Source: Labyrinthula sp. Ha
Lineage: Eukaryota; Sar; Bigyra; Labyrinthulida; Labyrinthulaceae
Reading direction: 5' to 3'
DNA: 64,000 nt
Assembly (NCBI GenBank): GCA_015227615.1
Contig: JAALGZ010000007.1
Coordinates: forward strand, 1,054,001 to 1,118,000
Part shown: positions 22,801-34,691 of the stretch, piece after piece
Position numbering within the stretch: position 1 is the stretch's first letter
Layout of the letters: each line of letters starts with the position of its first letter
Made by a program: the position numbers and the translations under genes
The notes under the pieces: model-generated
The model's input: the letters and a program-made list of their open reading frames with translations, nothing else
What the model was told of the DNA's origin: nothing
Database searches by the model: none

Positions 22801-25800
22801 TGGAGTATAGCTTCAGGAAGAGGTAATTTAAACATTTATGTGTATGTATTTAACTTACTGAACAGAGTACCATTATGTAATGGGCGAACTGTAATAAAAA
22901 TTTTAAGATACTTTCTGCTTAGTGCCTCCCCGTTTTGTTGAAACAATAGTCTAGGTTTGAAAATTTACCCCTGTAACAACTCATATGTTAACAAGGAGAG
23001 GTATTCTGAGAATATTAACGCCATAATAGCCTCCGGTTGTGAGGATATCATAGTTTGCAGAAACTTTTACAGATCTGCGAAAATTGAAGAGGGTTAATAC
23101 TTTTGATACATTAGAGCTGCACTAAATAGCTAAATTAATGAATGTGACGGACATGTAATCTACGTTTATGTGGTAGGTAAATGTTATTTGACATGATGTT
23201 TGTTAAGCAGAGAGCCAGTTAGTAGTGATAGTTCATTATCTTACTTTTGTGTTCAATAGCTATGGTGCTTAGAAGCCGTAAGATATATGCTGATGGAGTT
23301 GTTTATAATCAAGGTAAGTCAGATTATAGGCTTCTTAAAGCTTAAAGTTGGCAAGACGAGTACATAGTATTCATAATAATCATTAGGTTAAACTGTATTC
23401 TCGCAATATCATGGAATACTTATTCTTAGTATCTAAATAAGTTCATGCATTCAAACAAAAAATAGGGTTTTGGAACTTTGGAGAGTCTAATTTTTTGAAA
23501 AAGCAGTAGCTTTTACATACCAGGAGAAAAAATTCAACATTTCAGCAACCATACTGGCAGAACTAAGAAAATAAGTAATAGTGGAGAAATAAGATAACTT
23601 AATAATATACAATATCGAATATTATATGTGCTCCGTCTATTGACCTTTAAACAAAATATTTTATTTTAAGTATAAGAACCAGGTATTTCATTAAAATTGT
23701 CTACAAAAAAGGTATTCTTCGCGAATGTTCTAGAGGTTCTATACACAATGAGCGTTGCCTTTAATGCAACGAAAACACAGAAAAGTTGTAGTACTCCAGG
23801 TCCTAATTGATATGTGAGGTCGCATAGAACTATATTTTATCTAAACACTTAAATTATTAAGTTTTTGCTCAGTTATTATATTTATATATAATTTATTCAT
23901 CGAGTTCGTACTAGTTCTAAAATGTAATTATAATTTATAATACTAACTATCTTGTGAAGCAAGCTCCAACTGCTACTACTACTACAACTAATAGCAGGTA
24001 CATCAGAAGTGATGCACTATTAATCTAAAAATAATATAATAACTGAGACAAAAAAGGTATGAAGCTTTCATTTGACATTGTTTCAGTAAAATCCCTGATT
24101 AATATCCTCGTCGATTTATTTACTAATAGTCTTGTTATAATGGAGAATTGATGTAATCAGACTTACCACTTTACACATAATAAAACAGTAATAATTAGAC
24201 ACCACGGAATAATTATTTCTTTCGCAATACTCGATCTTGAATCTTCTTCTCTGGAATCTACTATTATATCCTTCAAAAAATTTATGTAAGAAGTTAGAAA
24301 CTTATTTTCCCTGAAAGTTCTCCCGGATATTTAGAAGGTGTAGAAAACTTCAAATAGACATTGTTATTTCTGTACAACCTTAAAATTTTGAAGAAGGTTT
24401 ATATTTCCTCCAAAGGGCCAGTCAATTGTGTTGTGCTTTCTTCCGAAGATATAAGCTCGGCAAATCCTAGATCCAAGCAATTCAACTCTCGAGATGTGGA
24501 ATGCATAATTTAGGTTACTATATCTTAATTTTTCTCCCAAGATGTTATTATTCTAAGTGAATATTCAACTCTCTATAGCGGTGTTAAGAGTTCTAACGCC
24601 TAATATGAAATATCAAACTCGATATGTAGTTGCGATCCTTTCATTAAATTATCTATCTAGTCAAAGCATCAAATAATATATTCGTTTATGAGACAATAGA
24701 ATAAGACAATAATACATCTATGCTTAAGATTTTAAAAGTTTTGTACAGTAACAGTTCTTTTTAACATGGTAAATTAAGAAACGAAATAAGGTTCAGTTTA
24801 TACGTACATGGTATGAGAACTGGGAAGTGGTTACTCTTACCTCTCTATCCTAAACAACCTTATTATTCAGATTATGTTTAATCATTAATATATCTTTGAT
24901 ATTAAAATAAATTCGAAAAAAATGCGCCAAAATGGTTCTAGTATCCTTTAGATAAAAATGTTGAGTTTGCAAACAATCCAGTTGATACATTGTTACAGGT
25001 AACTTAAAATCATTTTCCTTTAAATTAAGTGTGAAAGAAAGAGGGAAGAGAAGAAAAAATTTCATGGAACACTAAGTTTGAAAATGTGTGCTTATATTGA
25101 GGTTAGTATCACTATAAAAAAATATTATCTAGTTTTCTACCACTCAGGAATAACCATAATTATGTCAAAGGTTCTCATTTGAATCAAATCTAATCGCAAT
25201 TATATCTTAAGCACAGGAAAAAAAATAGATCAGCTGCATCTAACTACCCCCCCATACACACACTTTGTGCTTAATATTTGTTTAAGTATGCCCTATACAA
25301 GGACCAATACTTTAATTACTATAGGGTATTAACATAATACCTCTTAGTTTACACGTTGAGTTCTCTCTCTTTCCATCTACAATCTTATATCGTCACCTGC
25401 AAATAGCTATAAACTGATAGTTTTTCCAATGTGTGTTTCGGCAGAGGGGTATTATGACTAGTTTAAACATTTAAGTGAACTTCTTTCTTTTATTATTTTT
25501 CAAATGTTATTAATTTGGTATGTTTTATTTATTTAGAAACAGGGGGACAAAGGATTGTGCTTTGCATTAAATACTTTTCAAATTTGTCATATGAGAATAA
25601 AATCTACACAGAAAAGTTGAGATCGCACTAATTATGTAGAAAAAACCTGTCACTTTGCTTAATGATCCAAGTATTGAGAGCTTCGAAAGTTTCTACAAGT
25701 TCAAATATTTGCTATCTGAGCTTCTCATAAATTATTCTTTACGCTAGAAAATTTAAACAAGAGTTCGTGTTTTGATCATATCCACAATTTTTTTCTGCGT

Positions 25801-27177
25801 AACTTATCTATATGCGTTGTACACAGTGAGTTTCATTTTTAAGATATAGTTGAGGGGCTAAGCAGAATGGTTAGTAACAATGTCAAAGAGGATGGAACAA
25901 GATGAATTGCATAAACAAACTAAAGCAAGGACGTATTCTTTCAGTTGCTGGGTGTTATTTTACCAGCAAAGGAATTAAAAGCTTTTATGGTACATAAAAA
26001 AACTGGTCATTTTTAAATATGAATGCTTCTTTTGTACTATTTATATGGTAACCATTGCTTAATTAAGTAGTATCACAGCTCATTATTCAGAAGATGGCAA
26101 GTTGGCTCAACCTTCACTATTCAACAATCCATGACTCTGTAGGCCTCGTATTGGCATAAACCCTAAATGCAGACAGTGGTTTATATTTTAGGAGATCTTG
26201 GTGAATGTTGGGTGATTTTTGCTCTTGGAACTCCCATAGTTGATGGATGGTGATTCGATAATTGATGAGGGTATATCCAGGGAAGAGCTACAGTCTCTTA
26301 CGTTTCCTTAACAGTATGGACATAAACCAAAGGTAATTGTTCATTTCAGTACCACCCTAAAATATTTTGGACTATTTTCAACCCAGAAGCTAAGATATCG
26401 GAGGTTAAACGCTGCAAGAGATGCACAGACTACATACGTTGGTAGCAATATAAATGTTAATGAACAAGTCTTTATTACATCAAAAGAAAAAGAAAGAAGT
26501 TGATATTTGAGGAAAATTACAGTTAGAAAACAGAATTGAAACTGAGTCTAAAAATTAGAAAATTACTAGCCAATAGACTCATTCTTACGGAGACACTTAA
26601 TCTACAAGACCCATATAACTTCGAATCTTAGAAAACCTTGTGTCCATATTTGTTGAAGCAGGAAGCAAAAGTATCTATCATTCTGTGCATCTAAAACTTA
26701 AGTATGGTGTCGGTTGATACGTAGTCAGTGGATTAGATGCCTCGTGTTTTTTTAATGATCTTTGAGAAAAAACACAAGAATGAAGAAATGTAGACTCTGC
26801 TGAAAAACAGATTCTCTGAAGATGGACTCTAAACTGTGTTTGTTATATAGCGTATTCTTCTTTTAGGACGTAAGGAAAATAACTTACCTATCTTCTCTAA
26901 GTTTCTGAATAATTGAAACGCTTAAAACCTAATGAATGAAATTAAACAAGAGAGTTTGAAACCACAATGAACAATATTAACCAAGAAAATCTGATTTACT
27001 TTCTTGAGTACCACAATCAAACAGAATACTCATAACAACGAAGGAATTTATTCTTTCTGGAAAGCTAGCTGGACTTTACTAAGTAGGATATCCATCTAAA
27101 TGGTCAAGTCTTGTTTGGGCTGTTCCAGACTTTAGTTTTTGTACATTTTGTGGTTGTGTCCGTAAGAAGTATTTTAT
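19898..27177. other. 7.3-kb gene desert
   Basis: No gene recognised. Frames of 60-80 codons near 20.0, 21.3, 22.3 and 22.5 kb have no motif and do not extend through tiny introns. There is a short TA/TG-rich repeat near 20.78 kb and a CTA triplet run near 23.97 kb. No tRNA, rRNA or transposon ends were found. Confidence 0.6.
20777..20803. repeat. short TA/TG-rich microsatellite
   Basis: An imperfect alternating run of TATATATG and TGTATATATATG units about 27 nt long. It is too short to be more than a simple-sequence repeat. Confidence 0.6.
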
Positions 27178-27191
27178 GGCCATATGGCCCA
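27178..27191 (-). promoter_or_regulatory. TGGGCC-ATA-TGGCC motif upstream of NDR kinase
   Basis: Read on the minus strand this is TGGGCCATATGGCC, identical over 14 nt to the site upstream of MCM2. It ends 47 nt before the kinase start. The palindromic core GGCCATATGGCC makes orientation nearly irrelevant. Confidence 0.55.
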
Positions 27192-27238
27192 TTTACCGGG
27201 ATCCAAAATATAAAACTGTGTTAGGGAGGTAGTTGTAA

Positions 27239-28930
27239 ATGAAGAGTTGTTTTGGCGACCCTAATGGGAATCGTCCTCTATTTACGAATCCCCACGTGTC
27301 GCAGGAAGCAAGAGAATTATCAATTAATACAAAAAAGTACCTTGAAACAAAGTATAGAAAGATGTACGAGAAATATAAAGCCAAGGAGGAAAGAAGCAAG
27401 AAATTAGAAGAAACAATGGCGACTTTGGAGCTAAATGATTCAGCAAAGTTCAAGCTTAGAGATGAGCTGAGTAAACTAGAGGTATTTGAAATGAGACAGA
27501 GTAGATATCAGATGACAACTCATGACTTTGTCCCGTTAAAAGTTATAGGAAAAGGTTCCTTTGGAAAAGTTCGATTAGTAAAGAGAAAGAGCTCAGGTCA
27601 AATATATGCAATGAAGACAATGTCAAAATCAATTATGATTGAAAAGAAACAAGTTACACATGTTCGTGCTGAAAAAGAAATCTTAGAAAATTTTGCTTTG
27701 CTGATGCAAAGGGAGTCCCAAAACGAAAAGCATCAATGGTTAGTTGAACTGTATTATTCTTTTCATGATCAAAAAAATCTGTATTTAGTTATGGAGTTTC
27801 TTCCGGGTGGCGATTTAATGAATCTTTTAATAAAAGAAAATATATTACCTGAAGAAGCTGCTAAGTTTTATACCGTTGAAGCAATTCTTGCAGTACAATC
27901 TGTTCACGACTTGGGTTTTATTCATCGGTGAAATCTCTTTCTCTTTAAATATTTAGGGACTTGAAGCCAGATAACTTATTATTGGACTGGAATGGGCATT
28001 TGAAACTTTCTGACCTTGGCCTTTCAAAAAAGATTTCAAAACATGAGAAAACAGGTTTAGATTTTTTAATGAAAGAGACGCAAGTATCTGCAGTCAATCG
28101 TGTTAAGAACTCGCCCTTTACTGATTATATTATTACACATAATTCGTATGAGCAGCAAGGTTTCATTGAGAGCAAGGAGTCACGGTCTCATAGAACAAGA
28201 AACCTGGCATATTCCACAGTTGGCACTCCTGATTATATTAGCCCTGAAGTTCTTGGGAACAGAGGTTATGGAGCTGAGTGTGATTGGTGGAGTTTAGTAT
28301 ATTATTAGCTTTTTTTATGCTTAGGGAGTTATTGTGTTCGAATGTGTTTGTGGATACCCTATATTCTATTCAGAGAACAGACAAACTACTTGCAGGAAAA
28401 TATTGAATTGGAGAAAAACTTTTTCTTTTCCTAAAGAGTCTCAAAACAGAGTTAGTCCTGCTTTTTTTAATTTTGTTTCACGTTTAATATGTGATCCTTG
28501 TGTTCGCCTTGGATGCAATTTTGGAATAGATGATTTCAAGAACCATAGATGGCTCAACGATATTAACTTTGATACAATTCATAAGATTCGTGCTCCATTT
28601 GGCTCTCCACATACTGTTTCTAAGGATGCAGCTTTCCATAACTTGAAATATTTAGACCCCAAAACTGATAGATTTGGAAAACTAGTTGATGAAGTAACAA
28701 AACATTTTGACCAGTTTCCAAATGAAAAAATTGAATTTGAACCTTCTCTTTCAATTGGTGGAGCACGTCGGCGGCATAAAATCGGGGACACAAAATTCCT
28801 TGGATACACATTTAGAAAGAGTGACAACTTATCTGAAAAACTTATATCCTCTGTTAAACGTTTAGCAGAAAATTATCCTGTTTCAGAGGAGGTTAAAACT
28901 CGACCACGATCTAATTCCTTTTCCCGATGA
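27239..28930 (+). CDS. NDR/LATS-family AGC serine/threonine kinase
   Basis: Hippo/MEN-type kinase expected to work with a MOB co-activator in morphogenesis or mitotic exit. Exons 27239-27927, 27957-28296 and 28325-28930; introns of 29 and 28 nt; 544 residues. A charged helical N-terminal regulatory region (about 30-90) precedes the kinase domain: glycine loop IGKGSFGKV (103-111), ATP lysine K126, FLPGGDLMNLL, IHRDLKPDN with catalytic D231, and activation loop STVGTPDYISPEVL. The long insert between DLG and TVGT is characteristic of NDR/LATS. The C-tail has a hydrophobic motif FLGYTFRK with phosphosite T505, close to NDR FLNFTYKRF. Odd points: the magnesium motif is DLG (249-251) rather than DFG, and the catalytic loop reads RDLKPDN rather than RDIKPDN. 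Confidence 0.93.
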
Positions 28931-31900
28931 AGTAACTAGTTTCCTAAATAAAAACTTAGTGTATAGCCAGCTAGTTCTGACGGTAGAGAAAGCATAATGT
29001 ATTAAGTAGAGGAGTCAGAAATTATTGGCATTCCCAGGTATTTCTGGCACCCTATTAACCTAAGGTAAGAATATTAAGGGAAGCTACTGCGTATTATTAT
29101 TTAAACGCAAAAAATAATAAATATGTGTGCTTCCTTTCTTGATTAGCAATATTAGCATACTTTATGTATCCAACAGTCCTGCCTGTCATATTAAAAACTG
29201 TTTTCCACTAGCTGTCTTGTACACTATACTTATATAATTGAGTATATTGGGCACACTGTCATTTTCTAGTGACCAGTATCTTATTGAACATTGTTTTTAG
29301 TTGAAATTAAGATGTAGAGTTAATTGAGTAATGCGCTTACAACTTTATTGACTTTAAACACATTCAATGTGTTGACAAAATTATATTTGAGACTGTGTTA
29401 TTCTTCGACAAGCACATTGTCTTGTATCAATGAACAATGTCTAATTGAGTCACCAAGATACATTTTAGAACTGTTTCCAAGAAAGTAAACTTCGCTTCAT
29501 TATAGAAATAAATATTGTATTTTCCACTTAAACAAAAGCAGATGCTCTAGTAAAAGTGTCTAGCCCAAGATATGTAACTATACTCAAAAACTTGAAAAAC
29601 TTCAAATCTAACGTAAGCGTTCTAATAAACTATTTGAATATATGCGGAGATTTCAAATCAAAAAGATACTTGAGCTCGTAGAATTTTCCAGTTAACGCCC
29701 CACATCGCCGACTATTGTAGAAATCAGACAATGTGACAAGAGTTATTCGACAGTGCCGAAGAGCAAGTAAAGATACCAATGCCTTCGCACAAGTAGCATA
29801 TATATCATTTAATTTTTGAATATGAGCTACTCTTGGAATCTGGTTCTAGCTTTTCATGTAATATTTGCAGAAATAGTACACATAGTCCTAGTAGTTATCA
29901 ACATGTGCATAGAAGCATAATAAATGGTTTAATCATATTTAAATCCACCTGGAGCATTCTTGTCAACTGGTGAAGCGTATGCTCATGTATCAAGAACAAC
30001 TCAAATTCTTAACATCCTAGCTAATGGAAGCTTTTACTGTTGGGAAGGTAGAAAAACAACATTATTAAGCAATGCAGACTAGAAGAAAAACAAGAACAAA
30101 GTTGTTCAAGCCCATGTAAGGATACTAGAGCCTTAGTGACTATCTTAGTAAGCCGAAGATACAGTTAGCTGCAATAAATATTTATTTCAGGGGTCAATGC
30201 ATATTTGATCATTTGCCCAAATAGGGGAAATTCCACATAAGCACAACCAATTCAGGCTTAACCACTACCTCTCGTAGTAGCACACAAATCCCTAATCGCG
30301 AGCTTCGATATATGGTACTGCAGGCCTAATCGTTAACATTCCAAATAATATTGGTACCAGTTGCAAGAAATTAAGCAAAAGACAATGGGGAAAATGATCT
30401 GTTCTACTAAGTAACTAGTTCAAGTTATGAGTCCTAGCAGCTAAGATATAAATATTAAGATGAAACCATGATACAAGCACTTTGACGTTATTGGTTAGGT
30501 GAAGTCGAGGAATCTCGAATAAATTACTGGTATGCCTTAAGACCTATCAATATATACCTTTATTTTTCTTTAATAGTTTGCTATGAGTGCATTGAACTTA
30601 AATTTCAATCAGTTGCAACATATTATTACTGTAACTATTATCAAGATTTTTTTGTCCTTGGTTGAATTTATTCTGTACACAGTATTAGTCTTCATACTTG
30701 AATTGTAAAGTAGTTCAGATTGATCGCAACTCTAAAGTTAATATTTCAAGAAACACTTTACATGATAACTACTCTATAGGTACCGAAGGCAAGAATTTAA
30801 TTGAGCCATATATTTAACTCTTTAGTATACTGCACTTTGCTTTTCATGTCTTTTGTTACTAGATCATCTGGGAAGCTTGTAGGTCGACGACATTAATTAA
30901 CTTAATTCTAATTTTCCCGCACAAAGATCTCTAACGCAAATGTAGACATTCTATTTCTAATTATGCCTGATTTGCAGTGCCACCACGTATAGAAGTAATC
31001 TCTAACGATCCAAGGGAGGAATAAAATTTACTTCTCTAAATTTGTGCTATCGAAGTATGGAAGTCATAGCTTTTAAATCAGTAGTTCTAGCCTCAGATAG
31101 AAAAGGTAACTTATTTTGTTACGCAATTTGGCTAACATCTATCTAAGTTTATACTATGAGTTTGTGCACATACTTTTGGATTTTCAGTAAGAATGAATCA
31201 AATCATTTAGGTAACTCCTGCTTATTTCTCGCCGAGGAACCTTAGTTTCTTCATAAATTTCTATATGTCGAAGTTTTAATCCATTATAAATTCTGTTTTG
31301 TAATATTTGTTATTGGATTCCAGCTGTTCAAAAAGCTTAGTCATATGCTTGATGATATTTCATTGCCACTACCTTGGAAAGACTTAGTTTTCAATCAATT
31401 GCATCAAGCAATAGTGGGAAATGATGAAAACCCTAAGTTTGTCTCAGGGGTCAAATCCACAACAAGAGAAAATTTTCTCGCTCACACTTTTTCAAACTAA
31501 GAATATTCTTACTTTGTCAGAAAATGAGCGGTTTTATTTTAATTGTGGCCATAGGCATAAGCAAAAATTTCAAACACTAAAAAATATTTAATTAATATTT
31601 CGTTTAAGTAGTGAAATTTAACTATGCTCAAGATTCAGAAATATACAAGGGGCTTTACTTTCTTTCTTTTTTTTTCTTTCAGGCTAGACTTCGAACATAG
31701 TGAAGTATTCGATGATTATGCTTTCTGGAAAGGATTTTATAACTTCATATGGTTGTTGTTTTACGTACTTTATTTAGTTTCTAGCACAACCGCTTATACC
31801 TATATCTCAATTAAGGTAAGTGACTTTCTATGCAGAGTACAAAGTAACTCCTAATTTCAAGTATCAAGAATTCTGTTTTTTTATTTAGACTGTGTATTTC

Positions 31901-33080
31901 CTGCATTTCGATAGCAACTTTTGGCTATATCAACTGAATGTTAATGGGAGATATACTTCGTATCTACCTAGGTATATTGAAACTATTAAATTGTTAATTG
32001 GCTTTAATGCATCCCACTGAGAAATCGTTTATGTGGATAACGGAGATTCTTTGCTGATATTTATGTACCGAATTATATTTTCTCAAAAGTCATTTCGGTA
32101 AAATAATATGGAGACTCAAATTTGAACCGAAAATTTTATAGATGATTTACAGGTTTACAGTTTTAGTGATTCATTTGGTGGCTGTTTCTTTCAGGTGCAT
32201 TGTTTAGTAAGTACCTTAGATACCAGATTCCTTATTTTATTTCATCTTTACAACGTCAGAAACATAGCCAACCTTTAGGCGGAAGAATTTGGGGCGGTAA
32301 AAAAAGTAAGAAACATTTCCTAAAATGCATTTCAGCGTTACTCATGATCAGGATCTGAATTTGATGAAGTGTATCAAGAACGAGATGGTTCTTATTTTGA
32401 TTCTGTTTATAAAATAAACTTGATATCCTGTTTTCTTCCTAATGATTCTGATTTAGTTCTATATATTAAGTAATTTTCGTTAATAATTTGGGTCAACTGT
32501 GCACAGGCCAAATGAGCAAAAGTTTTTAATTTTGCTGCACTGCTCGAAAACTTTAGAGAAAAGCCTAGTTGATCCAAATTGAATCTATTCTTATATTATA
32601 ATTGGTTGATATAACTTATTTCATTAATAATTTCATGGGAACAAGAAAAAGAAAAATTGGACCACTTCATGCTCAGGCGGATGGCTCCTCTTACTACTGA
32701 TATTCAATTCCTATTACAAATAAATTATAATGGGAAAGGAATTATTTGAATAAAACATCAAAAAATATATATAAATAAATAAAATCCGACCCTTTCTTGT
32801 GATATATTCTTTTATACCTATCTTTGCAAACTGGTCACGAGAGTTGCTCATTGTATAGTATGAACAGAGTTATCAATGTGTAAAATCAGTATGGCATTAC
32901 CACATAATTATACTGCAATAAATTCCACCCCACATTGAACACGTGTGGTTTCCAAAACACAAAAAAAGTTCTACACAAAGGTAAAATCACATTGATTTGG
33001 AACAAAACTTAATCGAATAAGATTCTATTTCTATAATACTAAATAAATATTGTTATACATACGAAAATTTTCTGTTTCAA
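28931..33080. other. gene desert between NDR kinase and EctB
   Basis: Mostly without signal. The exception is 31.2-32.0 kb, where three coding-like stretches lie on the plus strand (listed separately). A CACGTG (G-box/E-box-like) at 32940-32945 lies about 135 nt before the EctB start. No RNA gene or mobile element was found. Confidence 0.55.
31246..32020 (+). other. coding-like stretches with splice-like borders, possibly an MBOAT gene fragment
   Basis: Three open stretches lie in series: 31246-31497, 31683-31815 and 31889-32017. The middle one begins after a strong pyrimidine-rich CAG acceptor and ends at a GTAAGT donor. Its translation includes a run with KGFYNFIWLLFYVLYL, reminiscent of the first membrane segment of sterol O-acyltransferases (FRGFYxLFW). 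A 28-nt segment at 31861-31888 (GTATC to TTTAG) looks like this genome's tiny introns. I could not join the parts in one frame, and the later catalytic motifs of that family are missing. It may be a decayed host gene, a gene with unusual introns, or chance. Confidence 0.25.
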
Positions 33081-34550
33081 ATGTCCTTAGCTGCAGCAAG
33101 ATTTTCCCGAAGCTTGGGACTGACAGCAAACTTCACTAGACCGCTCTCTACAAGACCTGCCGCTCTAAATCGCTCGCTATCAATTGCTGCTGAGGAAGCC
33201 TTGAATAATTTAGAGCTAACAAGTCCAAGCGACTCTAACGAAGTTGCAAAGAACTTGAAAACATTTTCGTCTCTCGAATCGAATGTAAACTATTATGGCC
33301 AATCCAATCCCAAAATCTTTGCAAAAGCCAATGGATCGATGCTATTAGATACTCAAAATAAAAGTTACATAGACTTTTTGTCCGGAGCCGGAAGCTTAAA
33401 CTATGGACACAATCATCCGGTCTTAATCAAGGCACACATTGACTTTCTTCAATCTGGTGCAATGACTCAAGGTCTTGATTTTTTCACTCCAGCAAAACAA
33501 ACATTTCTCGAAACGTTTCACGAGAGCATTCTAAAACCAAGAAACATGTCAGATTTTAAGATGCAGTTTTGTGGACCAACTGGAACCAACGCTGTTGAAG
33601 CCAGTGTCAAACTTGCACGAATCTATCAGAAAAAGATGGGTAGAGATAGAACTAAAATTGTTTCTTTTACGAATGGGTATCATGGAATGACAGAAGGTTC
33701 TCTAAAGCTAACAGGAAATGCTAGTAAGAAACATGGTTTGCCAGATGATGGGAACATGACCTCGGTTGATGTTGAAATGTTTTGTAGTTACGCAGGCCAA
33801 AGCGAAGAAGATAGCTTGAAAAATCTTATGCTTTGGGAATATAGGATGAGAGATGGAAGCAGTGGGACAAAAATCCCTGCTGCTGTAATAGTTGAACCAG
33901 TTCAGGGTGAAGGAGGGTTAAATGTAGCTACAGAAAAGTGGATGCAGCTTTTACGAAGCATTTGCACAAAGCATGATATTCTGTTAATCTGTGATGAAAT
34001 TCAATGTGGAATTGGAAGAACGGGAAAGTTTTTTTGTTTTGAAAATTCCAAAATTATCCCCGACATGGTTACATTAAGCAAGTCTTTGTCTGGAGATGGG
34101 TCTCCATTGGCAGTGGTGCTAATGAAGAAGGATCTTGATGTTTGGAAGCCAGGTGAGCATAATGGAACTTTCCGGGGGTATAATCCAGCATTTGCAAGTG
34201 CAACAGCTGCCTTGAAGTATTTTTGGGATGGAAAACTTGGGAAGAGTTTTGAGTCTCAGGTGAGAAAGAAGATAGAGCTCACCGAAAATGCACTGAGTTT
34301 AATAGAGGAAGAGTTTCCAACCATGTTAAGGATGAAAGGAAAAGGCTTAATGTCTGGGTTGGAGTTTATGGACCCTCAACTAGCTGGTGGGGTTAAACAA
34401 AAATGCTTTGATGCTGGGTTGTTGTTAGAAACTTGTGGGCCAAATGATGAGGTTGTGAAGTTGTTCCCTGCGCTAACAATGGAGAATTATATGCTAAAGC
34501 AAGGTTTAGATATACTCGAGAAGTCTGTAAAAAGTGTCCTAGATAATTAA
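33081..34550 (+). CDS. diaminobutyrate-2-oxoglutarate transaminase (EctB-like)
   Basis: A PLP-dependent class III aminotransferase converting aspartate semialdehyde plus glutamate to L-2,4-diaminobutyrate, the first committed step of ectoine synthesis. Intronless, 489 residues. EctB signatures throughout: DFLSGAGSLNYGHNHP, GPTGTNAVEASVKLAR (165-180), FTNGYHGMTEGSL, AAVIVEPVQGEGGLNVA, CDEIQCGIGRTG (D305), LSKSLSGDGSP with the PLP lysine K334, and DVWKPGEHNGTFRGYNPAF. Bacterial EctB is about 420 residues; this one has some 60 extra N-terminal residues. The first 37 lack Asp and Glu and are rich in Arg, Ser, Ala and Leu (MSLAAARFSRSLG), which suggests a mitochondrial presequence. No ectA, ectC or ectD is nearby. 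Bacterial origin by transfer is likely but not proven here. Confidence 0.9.
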   Translation: MSLAAARFSRSLGLTANFTRPLSTRPAALNRSLSIAAEEALNNLELTSPSDSNEVAKNLKTFSSLESNVNYYGQSNPKIFAKANGSMLLDTQNKSYIDFLSGAGSLNYGHNHPVLIKAHIDFLQSGAMTQGLDFFTPAKQTFLETFHESILKPRNMSDFKMQFCGPTGTNAVEASVKLARIYQKKMGRDRTKIVSFTNGYHGMTEGSLKLTGNASKKHGLPDDGNMTSVDVEMFCSYAGQSEEDSLKNLMLWEYRMRDGSSGTKIPAAVIVEPVQGEGGLNVATEKWMQLLRSICTKHDILLICDEIQCGIGRTGKFFCFENSKIIPDMVTLSKSLSGDGSPLAVVLMKKDLDVWKPGEHNGTFRGYNPAFASATAALKYFWDGKLGKSFESQVRKKIELTENALSLIEEEFPTMLRMKGKGLMSGLEFMDPQLAGGVKQKCFDAGLLLETCGPNDEVVKLFPALTMENYMLKQGLDILEKSVKSVLDN

Positions 34551-34691
34551 ATAGACTTTGTTATTGTTTGTACATAATATTTATGTTTCGAACTTTCGGC
34601 TTCTAAGATAGTAAAACGATAGGAAATGTTCCTTTGTTCTCATTGGTGGAATAAGTGAATTTCAGTACTTGATTGGTTGATTAGTACTGTC

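Noticed and set aside
27239-27453. Minus-strand 86-codon frame over the NDR kinase start
   Set aside because: It lies wholly within the opposite strand of the kinase N-terminal coding region and has no motif; it is a shadow frame.
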